A stretch of DNA of 21,962 nt from Clostridia bacterium (lineage in GTDB: Bacteria; Bacillota; Clostridia; Lachnospirales; WQUN01). Under the pieces are notes generated by a model that saw only the letters and a program-made list of their open reading frames with translations, was not told the origin of the DNA and did no database searches. This document shows positions 7,451 through 13,338 of the stretch, piece by piece. The stretch's first letter is position 1, and the number at the start of each line of letters is the position of its first letter. Made by a program: the position numbers and the translations under genes. The DNA lies in the NCBI GenBank assembly GCA_025997155.1, contig BNUF01000027.1, positions 1-21,962 on the forward strand. Reading direction: 5' to 3'.

Positions 7451-8857
7451 TTATTGATTTTTAACGTCTGCTAAAATAATTCGCCCTGTTGCGGCATCAT
7501 AAGCGCAAAATTGTGTATCGCTAAAGTTCTTGAACACATCCGAAAGTATTCTGCGCTCTTTGGTTTTGCGTGGCGCCCAACCTCTTTTAAGTTCAGCGGG
7601 TGTCATTAAACGTTTTTCGCCTTCGGTAAAAGATTCTGTAATTTCCGTTCGCTCATATTCCCCGAAATACTCAGACCAATATTCAGCAGAACGCGGAGAG
7701 CCGTGTCTAAATAGAACAAGCCTACAGTCGCCGCCTAAGAGCGCGTTTAACTCGTCTTTCTTTGCGCCCGTTGACGCATAGGCATCTTCGATACTTATCG
7801 CAAAGTTGCACCTGCTGTTCTGCTTCAACATTTTTATCAGATTGTTATCCGAGTGTATGTTAATACCATCAAGCACAACCGTGATGTTATCATTAGTTCT
7901 GAATAATTCGCGCAAGTGCTCAGTTATCACGGAAATAAGCAAATCATTTAATTGATTATTCACACTAATGCTTATAACGCTATTCCTTGCAATAGCTTGT
8001 TCAAAATCAAACGACGGAGTACCTTTACTTGACGGAATACTGTCGATTTGTTTTTTTAATTCACCAAGATATGCCATAAGAACGCCGGTATCGTTTTGAC
8101 ATTGAACAAAATCCGAGAGTAAACTGTTGTATACAGTATCCGTCAAATCGCCGGATTGATGTCGCTTATCCAAAATATTCAAAATGTCATTAACTGGGCA
8201 GTTTGCCAATGATTTCAACGATAATTTCTTCCCTGATTGTATTCTGATTTCGCCGACTATCTCAAGAAGTTTTTTGCAAGTATAGGGCATCCGATATTTG
8301 TCTGGTATTGCTTCGAAAAGAATAGAGGCTGCCTCTCGCGGCGTCATTTGCCCAAAAGGATTATAACAATAAGACTTGCCGTCAACTGGTAAATATGCTC
8401 CCCCGCAATTATGTATGAGTTGCTGTTGCAGGTTCTGATTATCACAGTGCAATAAGATAACTGTTTTTCCGTTCGCGATTGCGTCGCGGCAAAAATATGC
8501 CAACGCTTTATTGCGTAACAACTCAGTGCCGCCAGAAGTCAGCATATTCACGGACGCGGTTTGTGTAATCTCCCGAAAAAAGCCTCTGTCCTCTCCTTTC
8601 AAGGAACACAAGGTTTCTTGCGTGCAGTATGGCAAAGCAAGTGCAGATGAATTACCGAAAGCTTCGGTGCAAAAAACCGCGCGATTATTTGCGCTTTCAA
8701 TCATCGCGTTTTGGCAAGAACATTTTAACAAACGTCGTTCTTCCGCTGTTCGTGCAATATTTACGCCTGTTTCGCCTGCTTTAAAAATTGCTTTAGAAAC
8801 CCAAATCACAGGCTTAATTACTCGAAAAAAATCATTCATACCCATTTCTGTACTCAC
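7451..8857 (-). CDS. Degenerate VirD4/TraG-like ATPase homologue (probable inactive partner)
   Basis: 468 residues. No Walker A is present; the equivalent place reads LTSGGTELLRNKALAYF. Other parts echo the ATPase encoded just upstream: GKTVILLHCDN like a core beta strand, ITVVLDGINI at the Walker B position without DE, and FRHGSPRSAEYWSEYFGEYE aligning with FRANDPKTREYVRDLFGEN. Near the end, RLMTPAELKRG resembles the closing motif of coupling ATPases. Start GTG at 8857 has AGGGGG 8 bases upstream, and the gene begins 5 bases after the ATPase stop, so the two are probably made together. I infer a catalytically dead paralogue that forms a mixed ring or complex with the active ATPase. The homology is judged by eye and could be wrong. 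Confidence 0.6.
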   Translation of the reverse strand: MSTEMGMNDFFRVIKPVIWVSKAIFKAGETGVNIARTAEERRLLKCSCQNAMIESANNRAVFCTEAFGNSSALALPYCTQETLCSLKGEDRGFFREITQTASVNMLTSGGTELLRNKALAYFCRDAIANGKTVILLHCDNQNLQQQLIHNCGGAYLPVDGKSYCYNPFGQMTPREAASILFEAIPDKYRMPYTCKKLLEIVGEIRIQSGKKLSLKSLANCPVNDILNILDKRHQSGDLTDTVYNSLLSDFVQCQNDTGVLMAYLGELKKQIDSIPSSKGTPSFDFEQAIARNSVISISVNNQLNDLLISVITEHLRELFRTNDNITVVLDGINIHSDNNLIKMLKQNSRCNFAISIEDAYASTGAKKDELNALLGGDCRLVLFRHGSPRSAEYWSEYFGEYERTEITESFTEGEKRLMTPAELKRGWAPRKTKERRILSDVFKNFSDTQFCAYDAATGRIILADVKNQ

Positions 8858-8862
8858 AGCAA

Positions 8863-10191
8863 CTACCCCCTGTAAAGCGAAAATAAGAACTTAAATGGTT
8901 CAGCATTAGGCAATCCAACAACCGCCTCACCCGTTTGCAATCGCCTTAAATCCCAATCTTCAACAGTATGTCCGTTTCGCGGCATTGCGTCCCGCAACAT
9001 TCGGTCTGTACCCTGATAACGTTCCATTACGATGTTTTCTCCAAACAAATCCCTAACATATTCTCTGGTTTTCGGGTCGTTTGCACGAAAAGCATATATT
9101 GACGAAAAACCCGATATAATATTTTTCGCGTCTGCCTCTTCGTAATCCGCATAAAGCTGTTCTATACTTTGCAATCCCGCCAAAATCTTAACCCCTAGAC
9201 TGCGTCCAAAATTTATTCCGTCATCTATATGCTGAAGCCTCGGCAAAAGTTTTAACTCATCTACAATCAAGTAGACATTGCCGTTGCTTTGAGTCCTGCC
9301 CATAGCTTCTTTCAAGGCTAAGTCGAAAAGCAGCGTATATATCGGACATAAAGTGCTGCCACTCGACAAATCATACTCAATGAAGAGTGTCTTCCCGCCT
9401 TTTTGACGAACAAAATTTCGAACACCGAAATTTCCTTTTTCCGCAAATACCCCTACAAAAATATCGCCTATAACTGAATACAACTCAGCCATAACACCTT
9501 CAGCCTGTTTGCCTTTGCCGCCAATATATGTTTCGATTTTTTTCAAGTCTAAGTGCTGCCCTGCCGTAATATGGACTAATTCTGCGGTACTTAGCGAATC
9601 AAGGAAGTCATTTTTAAGTACATTATTGTAAAAACAAGCTTTCGGAAAATCTTTGTTAATGACAGCGCGTCTTACCATTGCAATAACAACAGAAGCAAGT
9701 ACATCCCTTGCGGCATTAGGAAAGAATGGATTGCTGCTGTTTTTCGACACACGTTCCTCAAAAAACGCCTTGCATATCTCTTGCGTATTAATAGCTACAG
9801 TTTTATCTTCCCAACCGTCGGCAAGAACTTCCTTAAAAACATTCCACCGAGCCGATTTACTTTTATATAATTCAGAGTTTCCGACAACAATATCTTTATC
9901 ACTTGGAGGGAATTTATCGTAAAAATCCCCTTTGCTGTCAAAAATAATCATAACATCCGAGACATCCATGCTTGCTTTTAGTTGTTTCACAAAATGATAA
10001 AACAAATTTGATTTTCCACAACCAGTACCGCCAACAAAGAGGGTGTGTTTCGATAACACGTCTTCGTCGAGGTTAAATGAAGCTGACTGATTATTAAAAG
10101 TACCTTGCAAGGTCACTTTCGGTTTCGCGGTGGCTTGAGGCAATATGTTTTTGCTGAGTGAGGAACCTTGGAGTATTACGTTATCAGGCAT
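8863..10191 (-). CDS. Soluble VirD4/TraG/TraD-like P-loop ATPase
   Basis: 442 residues. Walker A is VGGTGCGKSN near residue 53 and Walker B is VYLIVDELKLL near 305. Also visible are MIIFDSKGDF after Walker A, AGLQSIEQL as a sensor-like glutamine motif, and FRANDPKTREYVRDLFGE late in the domain. This is the layout of type IV coupling-protein / FtsK-HerA ATPases. The usual N-terminal membrane helices are missing, so it should be cytoplasmic. Such proteins move DNA or protein substrates by ATP hydrolysis. It is encoded in the same run as a TerY-P triad and far from the mobC/relaxase genes, so I infer a role in the signalling/conflict system rather than in conjugation. ATG at 10191 follows GACGGGGA. 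Confidence 0.82.
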   Translation of the reverse strand: MPDNVILQGSSLSKNILPQATAKPKVTLQGTFNNQSASFNLDEDVLSKHTLFVGGTGCGKSNLFYHFVKQLKASMDVSDVMIIFDSKGDFYDKFPPSDKDIVVGNSELYKSKSARWNVFKEVLADGWEDKTVAINTQEICKAFFEERVSKNSSNPFFPNAARDVLASVVIAMVRRAVINKDFPKACFYNNVLKNDFLDSLSTAELVHITAGQHLDLKKIETYIGGKGKQAEGVMAELYSVIGDIFVGVFAEKGNFGVRNFVRQKGGKTLFIEYDLSSGSTLCPIYTLLFDLALKEAMGRTQSNGNVYLIVDELKLLPRLQHIDDGINFGRSLGVKILAGLQSIEQLYADYEEADAKNIISGFSSIYAFRANDPKTREYVRDLFGENIVMERYQGTDRMLRDAMPRNGHTVEDWDLRRLQTGEAVVGLPNAEPFKFLFSLYRG

Positions 10192-10210
10192 ATAAAAATC
10201 CCCGTCAAAA

Positions 10211-10426
10211 CTAATCGTTTTCTATCTCTTGTTCATGACCTTGTCCGTCGTTAGACTGTTTTATATCTTTGAGCATATCCCTTACGTGAGTTGAACTTTC
10301 GGCATTATTGGCTTGAGTGTGTTCCGACGGCGGCGACATTTGATGTCCGGTTTCTTTCAGCATATCTCTTATATGAGTAGAACTTACATTCTCTCCGTCT
10401 TGATACCTGTCGTGGGTATTCGGCAT
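10211..10426 (-). CDS. Small protein with two SSTHxRDMLK repeats (possibly the C-terminal part of the upstream gene)
   Basis: 71 hydrophilic residues from an ATG at 10426 (MPNTHDRYQDGENV). The motif SSTHIRDMLKETGHQ at about residue 15 recurs as SSTHVRDMLKDIKQS at about residue 44. No known family is recognised. The reading frame stays open upstream of the ATG, with plausible coding (YGIDENGNIRECVPYILEDG) to about 10570. This suggests the sequence was once, or still is through frameshifting, the C-terminus of the protein beginning at 10785. The repeated Ser/Thr-rich motif could be a docking or phosphorylation site for the operon's kinase; that is speculation. Confidence 0.6.
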   Translation of the reverse strand: MPNTHDRYQDGENVSSTHIRDMLKETGHQMSPPSEHTQANNAESSTHVRDMLKDIKQSNDGQGHEQEIEND

Positions 10427-10428
10427 TT

Positions 10429-10785
10429 CTATTCCTCCTGTACTATTAAAATTATTGCTAAATTCTGATTTGATAACGCTTGAACCATCTTCAAGAATAT
10501 ATGGAACGCATTCCCGAATATTTCCGTTTTCGTCAATGCCATATCTAAATTCTTTTCCTTTGACAATTCTTCGCCGACCTCACGACTCTGAGTTTCAGGA
10601 AAAGCCAAACCTGCCTTATTCATATTTATATCAAGGGTTGTCTTTCCGCAATCTTGAGCATATTCATTTGCGACTGATGATGCGTTGTATCTATAATGTC
10701 CATCATAATCAGCACCAGCGTAAAACACTGCACAATCTCGTTCGGTCTTGCAAGCATCTCTTTGAGAAACTGTTAACCAAATCAT
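10429..10785 (-). CDS. Unrecognised first gene of the operon, probably frameshifted
   Basis: 118 residues from an ATG at 10785, with GGAAGTGA about 9 bases upstream. The first 75 or so (VFYAGADYDGHYRYNASSV, KTTLDINMNKAGLAFPETQ) look like natural coding. After about 10565 the frame gives a less convincing hydrophobic end, whereas another frame reads VKGKEFRYGIDENGNIREC and runs on into the protein at 10211-10426. An A-rich stretch (CAAAGGAAAAG on the minus strand) lies at the changeover. The true product may therefore be one protein of about 190 residues spanning 10785-10211, interrupted by a frameshift. No family is recognised. Confidence 0.5.
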   Translation of the reverse strand: MIWLTVSQRDACKTERDCAVFYAGADYDGHYRYNASSVANEYAQDCGKTTLDINMNKAGLAFPETQSREVGEELSKEKNLDMALTKTEIFGNAFHIFLKMVQALSNQNLAIILIVQEE

Positions 10786-10831
10786 TGCTAAACATCACTT
10801 CCGAAATCTACTAATTGTACAAAAATTTGCA

Positions 10832-10859
10832 ATTATAAATATTTCTACAATAGTCGCAA
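10832..10859 (-). promoter_or_regulatory. Candidate promoter of the minus-strand operon
   Basis: On the minus strand, TTGCGA (10859-10854) and TATAAT (10837-10832) are separated by 16 bases, about 50 bases before the ATG at 10785. The -10 is perfect and the -35 matches four of six. It lies just outside the palindromic site at 10869-10899, so inverting the integrase cassette would change the DNA immediately upstream of the -35. The rest of 10786-10868 is AT-rich and holds nothing else I can name. Confidence 0.45.
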
Positions 10860-10868
10860 ATCAGCATC

Positions 10869-10899
10869 CAATATCGCAAATGACTATCATTTGCGATAT
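10869..10899. repeat. Left lox-like palindromic recombination site
   Basis: A near-perfect palindrome: arms ATATCGCAAATGA and TCATTTGCGATAT around a central CTA. The 31 bases are repeated exactly, in reverse complement, at 12343-12373. Only the central three bases (CTA here, TAG there on the plus strand) give the site a direction. The layout of 10-13 bp inverted arms around a short asymmetric centre is that of a tyrosine-recombinase core site. Confidence 0.8.
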
Positions 10900-11133
10900 T
10901 GCTTATTTTGCCTTTAACGTTTATGCGGATTTTTTTCTGAATTCTATATAAATTGCTCAAATTGCTCATTTAGAGGTTTTTAGTGTAGCACATATTGGGG
11001 TAAAATGCAAGGAAAATTTTCAAAAAATTTCTATTTTTGCTAAAATTTTATACTTGTCCGTAAAATAAGCACACTTGACCAATTCTACTATGGAATAAGA
11101 TGGTAGGATGAATACAGGAAAATTGGGATTTTC

Positions 11134-11142
11134 TGATATAAT
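11134..11142 (+). promoter_or_regulatory. Extended -10 promoter element for the integrase gene
   Basis: TGATATAAT is a perfect extended -10 (TGnTATAAT) 48 bases before the integrase ATG. No good -35 is visible at the normal distance, as is common for extended -10 promoters. The 25-bp repeat at 11146-11170 begins only 3 bases downstream, covering the likely transcription start. Integrase binding there could repress its own gene. Confidence 0.45.
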
Positions 11143-11145
11143 AAA

Positions 11146-11170
11146 TTTTATTCTGGTCAAATTTCTGGTC
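11146..11170 (+). repeat. Left copy of a 25-bp direct repeat (candidate integrase arm site)
   Basis: Begins TTTTATTCTGGTCA and contains two spaced T(C/A)TGGTC units. It matches 12274-12298 at 23 of 25 positions in the same orientation. The two copies flank the integrase gene and lie inside the palindromic sites. The integrase has an N-terminal arm-binding-type domain, so these are natural candidates for its arm-type sites. Confidence 0.6.
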
Positions 11171-11189
11171 GAAAAAAGGAGGATTTTTT

Positions 11190-12269
11190 ATGCCCAGACG
11201 GGAGCGAAATATTTACAAACGATGCGATGGTCGCTACGAAGCTCGATTCATTAAAGGTTACGACCAAGATGGCAAGGCAAAATATGGCGCAGTTTACGCC
11301 AAAACATACGCCGAGGTCAAAGAAAAATTGGAGAATACGAGAACTTTAGACTTGGATACTCAAACAAATGGCGACGACTCTCTGCGGGAAACTATGAGTG
11401 CATACCTTGTTTCGAGAAGAAATCTGCTCAAGTCCTCTACTTATGGGGTTTACGAACGATATATCACCAACCACATAACCTCTTATTTTGGGAATATGAC
11501 TTGCGCCAAACTGACCCAAGAAATTTTGCAGGACTTTGCGGACAAAAATTTTGAGAACGGACTGTCGGTCATAACCGTACAGTCCGTTCTTTCTTTTCTT
11601 AAATCGGGTTTGAAATCGAAGGTAAATAATGGTGTTTTCGAGGTCGAGTTACCGAAGAAACAAAAACACGAAGTCGAAGTTTTTTCGATAGACGAGCAAA
11701 AACGACTTGAAATCACAGCGGCAAGTTCGGACTCAATTGATTTTTTAGGCGTTATACTGTGCCTTTATACGGGATTGCGAATCGGTGAGGTCTGCGGATT
11801 GATGTGGTCAGATATTGATTTTGAACGGCGGTTATTGCACGTTCGGCGCACGATGCAGCGTATTAAGGGCAAGGGCGTTTCAAAGACCGAAATCGTATTT
11901 TTGCCGCCTAAAAGTCAAACCTCCGCGAGAGCAATTCCTTTGCCAGATTTTCTCCTAAACATACTCAACGACCATAAAGTGAAAACTCTATGCCCTTATA
12001 TTTTGTCGCGAGATTGCGAACCAGTAGAACCGCGAAATTTGCAGTACCGATTTCAAAAACTGTTAAACGCCGCCGATGTTAAACGGGTAAATTTTCACGT
12101 CACGAGACACACATTCGCGACACGAGCATTGGAGAGCGGTTGCGACATCAAAACACTAAGCGAGATTTTAGGACATTCGTCAGCTACAGTGACGCTGAAT
12201 AGGTATGCTCATTGTTTGGATAAACATAAGCGTGATTGTATGGAATCCCTTGCTGCGACAATACGATAA
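11190..12269 (+). CDS. Tyrosine recombinase / phage-type integrase
   Basis: 359 residues. Residues 1-50 form an AP2-like arm-DNA-binding domain (IYKRCDGRYEARFIKGYDQDG), about 65-150 a SAM-like core-binding domain, and about 165-355 the catalytic domain. Catalytic residues visible are Arg in LYTGLRIGEVCGL, H-x-x-R in HVTRHTFATRA, His in ILGHSSATVT, and the nucleophile Tyr in LNRYAH. The length is normal for the Tn916/lambda-type family. ATG at 11190 has AAAGGAGG 7 bases upstream. It is the only gene between two inverted lox-like sites. It would cut and rejoin DNA at those sites; whether the outcome is inversion or excision is open. Confidence 0.95.
   Translation: MPRRERNIYKRCDGRYEARFIKGYDQDGKAKYGAVYAKTYAEVKEKLENTRTLDLDTQTNGDDSLRETMSAYLVSRRNLLKSSTYGVYERYITNHITSYFGNMTCAKLTQEILQDFADKNFENGLSVITVQSVLSFLKSGLKSKVNNGVFEVELPKKQKHEVEVFSIDEQKRLEITAASSDSIDFLGVILCLYTGLRIGEVCGLMWSDIDFERRLLHVRRTMQRIKGKGVSKTEIVFLPPKSQTSARAIPLPDFLLNILNDHKVKTLCPYILSRDCEPVEPRNLQYRFQKLLNAADVKRVNFHVTRHTFATRALESGCDIKTLSEILGHSSATVTLNRYAHCLDKHKRDCMESLAATIR
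11554..11590. other. Perfect 12-bp stem-loop inside the integrase coding region
   Basis: AGAACGGACTGT (11554-11565) pairs with ACAGTCCGTTCT (11579-11590). The 13-base interval contains a further CGGT/ACCG pairing around CATA. It is followed by a pyrimidine-rich run (TTCTTTTCTT). The structure resembles an intrinsic terminator or attenuator but lies within codons for ENGLSVITVQSVLS, which fit the integrase family, so it is a real part of the gene. Confidence 0.6.
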
Positions 12270-12273
12270 AAAG

Positions 12274-12298
12274 TTTTATTCTGGTCAGATTTATGGTC
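12274..12298 (+). repeat. Right copy of the 25-bp direct repeat (candidate integrase arm site)
   Basis: It starts 4 bases after the integrase stop codon and matches 11146-11170 at 23 of 25 positions in direct orientation, with the same two spaced TGGTC units. The two differences are a G for A after the first TGGTCA and an A for C in the second unit. Confidence 0.6.
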
Positions 12299-12342
12299 AA
12301 CCTTTAATAAGGAAGGCTAATTTATATATGTCCAAGCGTTGG

Positions 12343-12373
12343 ATATCGCAAATGATAGTCATTTGCGATATTG
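12343..12373. repeat. Right lox-like palindromic recombination site
   Basis: Exact reverse complement of 10869-10899, with central TAG instead of CTA. The inner side is preceded by a small TCCAA-GCG-TTGGA inverted repeat (12331-12343). The sequence just outside (TGCTTATT) also follows the left site on its inner side, giving an additional direct match. Confidence 0.8.
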
Positions 12374-12663
12374 CTTATTCTATGAGTCTACATATTTACA
12401 TAACTTTTTATGGAATGCCCCATTCAATCATATCCTTACTGGTACGCCAAGCTCTTTCACCACAATAGATTGCTTGCCCTCATTTGTTTATTTCGCAGAT
12501 ACGCATACCCCTAAAACTTGTTTTTTCCTTAAAAAACTGCTTCCTATAAATTATTTTCTTTTAATCTTACATTGCGATTCTTAAATATCACCTAAGAATT
12601 TTCTAATGCATATTTATAGCTCAATTGAAATGTATTCTTAAATAGCAGAGAGGAAGGCTAATT
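12374..12663. promoter_or_regulatory. Intergenic region with possible operator repeats upstream of the XRE gene
   Basis: There is no convincing gene. An inverted repeat ATTCTTA (12577-12583) / TAAGAAT (12593-12599) with a 9-base gap, plus a third ATTCTTA at 12634-12640, lies within 90 bases of the XRE start and could be its operator. The phrase GGAAGGCTAATT occurs both before the XRE ATG and at 12311, suggesting partial duplication of a leader. On the minus strand a short open stretch (NEGKQSIVVKELGVPVRI, about 12420-12480) may be a gene remnant I cannot place. Confidence 0.35.
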
Positions 12664-12906
12664 ATGAATACTAATGAACGAATACGTCAACTAATGGACG
12701 AGAGGAACTGGACAGAATACCGATTGGCAAAGGAATCAAAGTTATCCCAATCAACGATTGCGAACCTTTTCAAAAGAAATACTGTTCCAAGCGTAACGAC
12801 GTTAGATGCTATATGCGGCGGATTCGGTATTACGCTGGCGCAGTTTTTCAGTGAGGGAAACATCGTTGAGTTATCAGACGAACAGAAAGAAGTATTTGAC
12901 AAATGA
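12664..12906 (+). pseudogene. XRE-family transcriptional regulator with in-frame TGA near the C-terminus
   Basis: 80 residues to a TGA at 12904-12906. The helix-turn-helix is plain (IRQLMDERNWTEYRLAKES, STIANLFKRNTVPSVTTLDA, FGITLAQFFSE). In the same frame after the TGA, the sequence reads VTLTREQKQILFDLIRNMK before a TAG at 12964-12966, which is the normal ending of this family, where the TGA position is typically a Trp (TGG). So the ancestral gene was about 100 residues and has one nonsense change. The DNA-binding part is complete, so the short form may still work. ATG has AGAGGAAGG upstream. It is related to the regulator at 21215 (ITLAQFF). Confidence 0.75.
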
Positions 12907-12976
12907 GTAACTCTCACAAGGGAACAAAAACAAATTTTATTCGACCTTATAAGAAATATGAAATAGACGTAAAATT

Positions 12977-13017
12977 AAAAGGCAGCAGACTTATGATATA
13001 AGACGGCTGCCTTTTTT
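12977..13017. terminator. Bidirectional rho-independent terminator
   Basis: AAAAGGCAGC (12977-12986) pairs with GCTGCCTTTT (13006-13015) and is followed by more T. On the other strand the A-rich arm gives a T run. It sits between the plus-strand XRE gene and the minus-strand winged-helix fragment, serving both. Confidence 0.85.
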
Positions 13018-13041
13018 AATGTTTACAACAAGTCGTGTTTT

Positions 13042-13338
13042 CTATGAGGTTATAATCCAACGACCATTTTTCTTTGCTCCATCGCGCTGAATTTTATCAG
13101 TTTCCTGTAATTTTTTCACTTCGCGGGAAACAGTCCTTCGCGGCAATCCTAACAACTCAGACAGTCCGTCATAAGTAATAACAGAATTGTCCGAGATAGC
13201 TTGCTTAATTCGTTCGCTAACATTTTCAAAATTTATAGTGCCAACCGGCACTATAAATTTATCGTTCTGGTTCAAATATAGGAGTGGGTTTATCTTCATC
13301 GCGACAAAATGTAATGATTTTTTATGCCACACCCCCAA
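13042..13338 (-). pseudogene. C-terminal winged-helix fragment of a regulator/ATP-binding protein
   Basis: The last 60 or so residues form a winged helix-turn-helix (ERIKQAISDNSVITYDGLSE, LLGLPRRTVSREVKKLQ, KKNGRWIIT) like those ending RecG-like/AlbA_2-type proteins. There is no ribosome site or sensible N-terminus before about 13270, and the sequence abuts the oppositely oriented helicase fragment near 13335. It is most likely the 3' remnant of a larger gene. A 14-bp perfect inverted repeat lies inside it (13229-13260). Confidence 0.55.
13229..13260. repeat. 14-bp perfect inverted repeat (hairpin)
   Basis: AAATTTATAGTGCC (13229-13242) and GGCACTATAAATTT (13247-13260) around AACC. It is too perfect for chance in this AT content. 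It lies near the junction of two gene fragments and may be a folded target site, an old terminator or a recombination scar. Confidence 0.7.

Larger units (their letters stand above)
10869..12373. mobile_element. Integrase cassette bounded by inverted lox-like sites (invertible switch or minimal integrated element)
   Basis: About 1.5 kb containing one gene, a tyrosine recombinase. In order: palindromic core site, AT-rich leader, 25-bp repeat, integrase, second 25-bp repeat, palindromic core site. The core sites are identical over 31 bp when inverted. In direct orientation they match over 13 + 21 bp with a 3-base centre mismatch, the right-hand match extending to GCTTATT. Inverted alignment favours a DNA inversion switch. 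Direct alignment with differing centre bases could also arise from Tn916-like integration with coupling sequences. Leader 10900-11145 also contains the tandem AAATTGCTCA AATTGCTCA near 10945; otherwise I see no gene there. Confidence 0.6.

Noticed and set aside
8863..10191. Coupling protein of the conjugative element
   Set aside because: It has no membrane helices, lies in a separate operon with kinase and phosphatase genes, and is several kilobases from mobC and the relaxase, with the integrase cassette between them.
123..10785. Classical tellurite-resistance (ter) operon
   Set aside because: Only the TerY-P type triad is present; no TerB, TerC, TerD or TerZ-like protein is encoded, so a tellurite function is not supported.
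10870..12379. The two palindromic sites as ordinary attL/attR of a phage or ICE
   Set aside because: Direct alignment is good (13 + 21 bases), but the central three bases differ and the segment holds only a recombinase. The inverted match is longer and unbroken (31 bases). I keep integration as an alternative and not as the main call.
12328..12468. A 46-codon open frame starting MSKRWISQM across the right palindromic site, with a GGAAGG upstream
   Set aside because: Its coding comes largely from the palindrome and AT-rich intergenic DNA, it resembles no known protein, and the GGAAGGCTAATT leader looks like a partial copy of that before the XRE gene.
12664..12966. TGA read as tryptophan (alternative genetic code)
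   Set aside because: Other genes in the window end properly at TGA (for example at 2881 and 5350), so the TGA in the XRE gene is better seen as a nonsense change.
12903..13001. A 32-codon open frame overlapping the end of the XRE gene
   Set aside because: The XRE frame itself gives family-like sequence over the same bases (LTREQKQILFDLIRNMK), so the other frame is a shadow.
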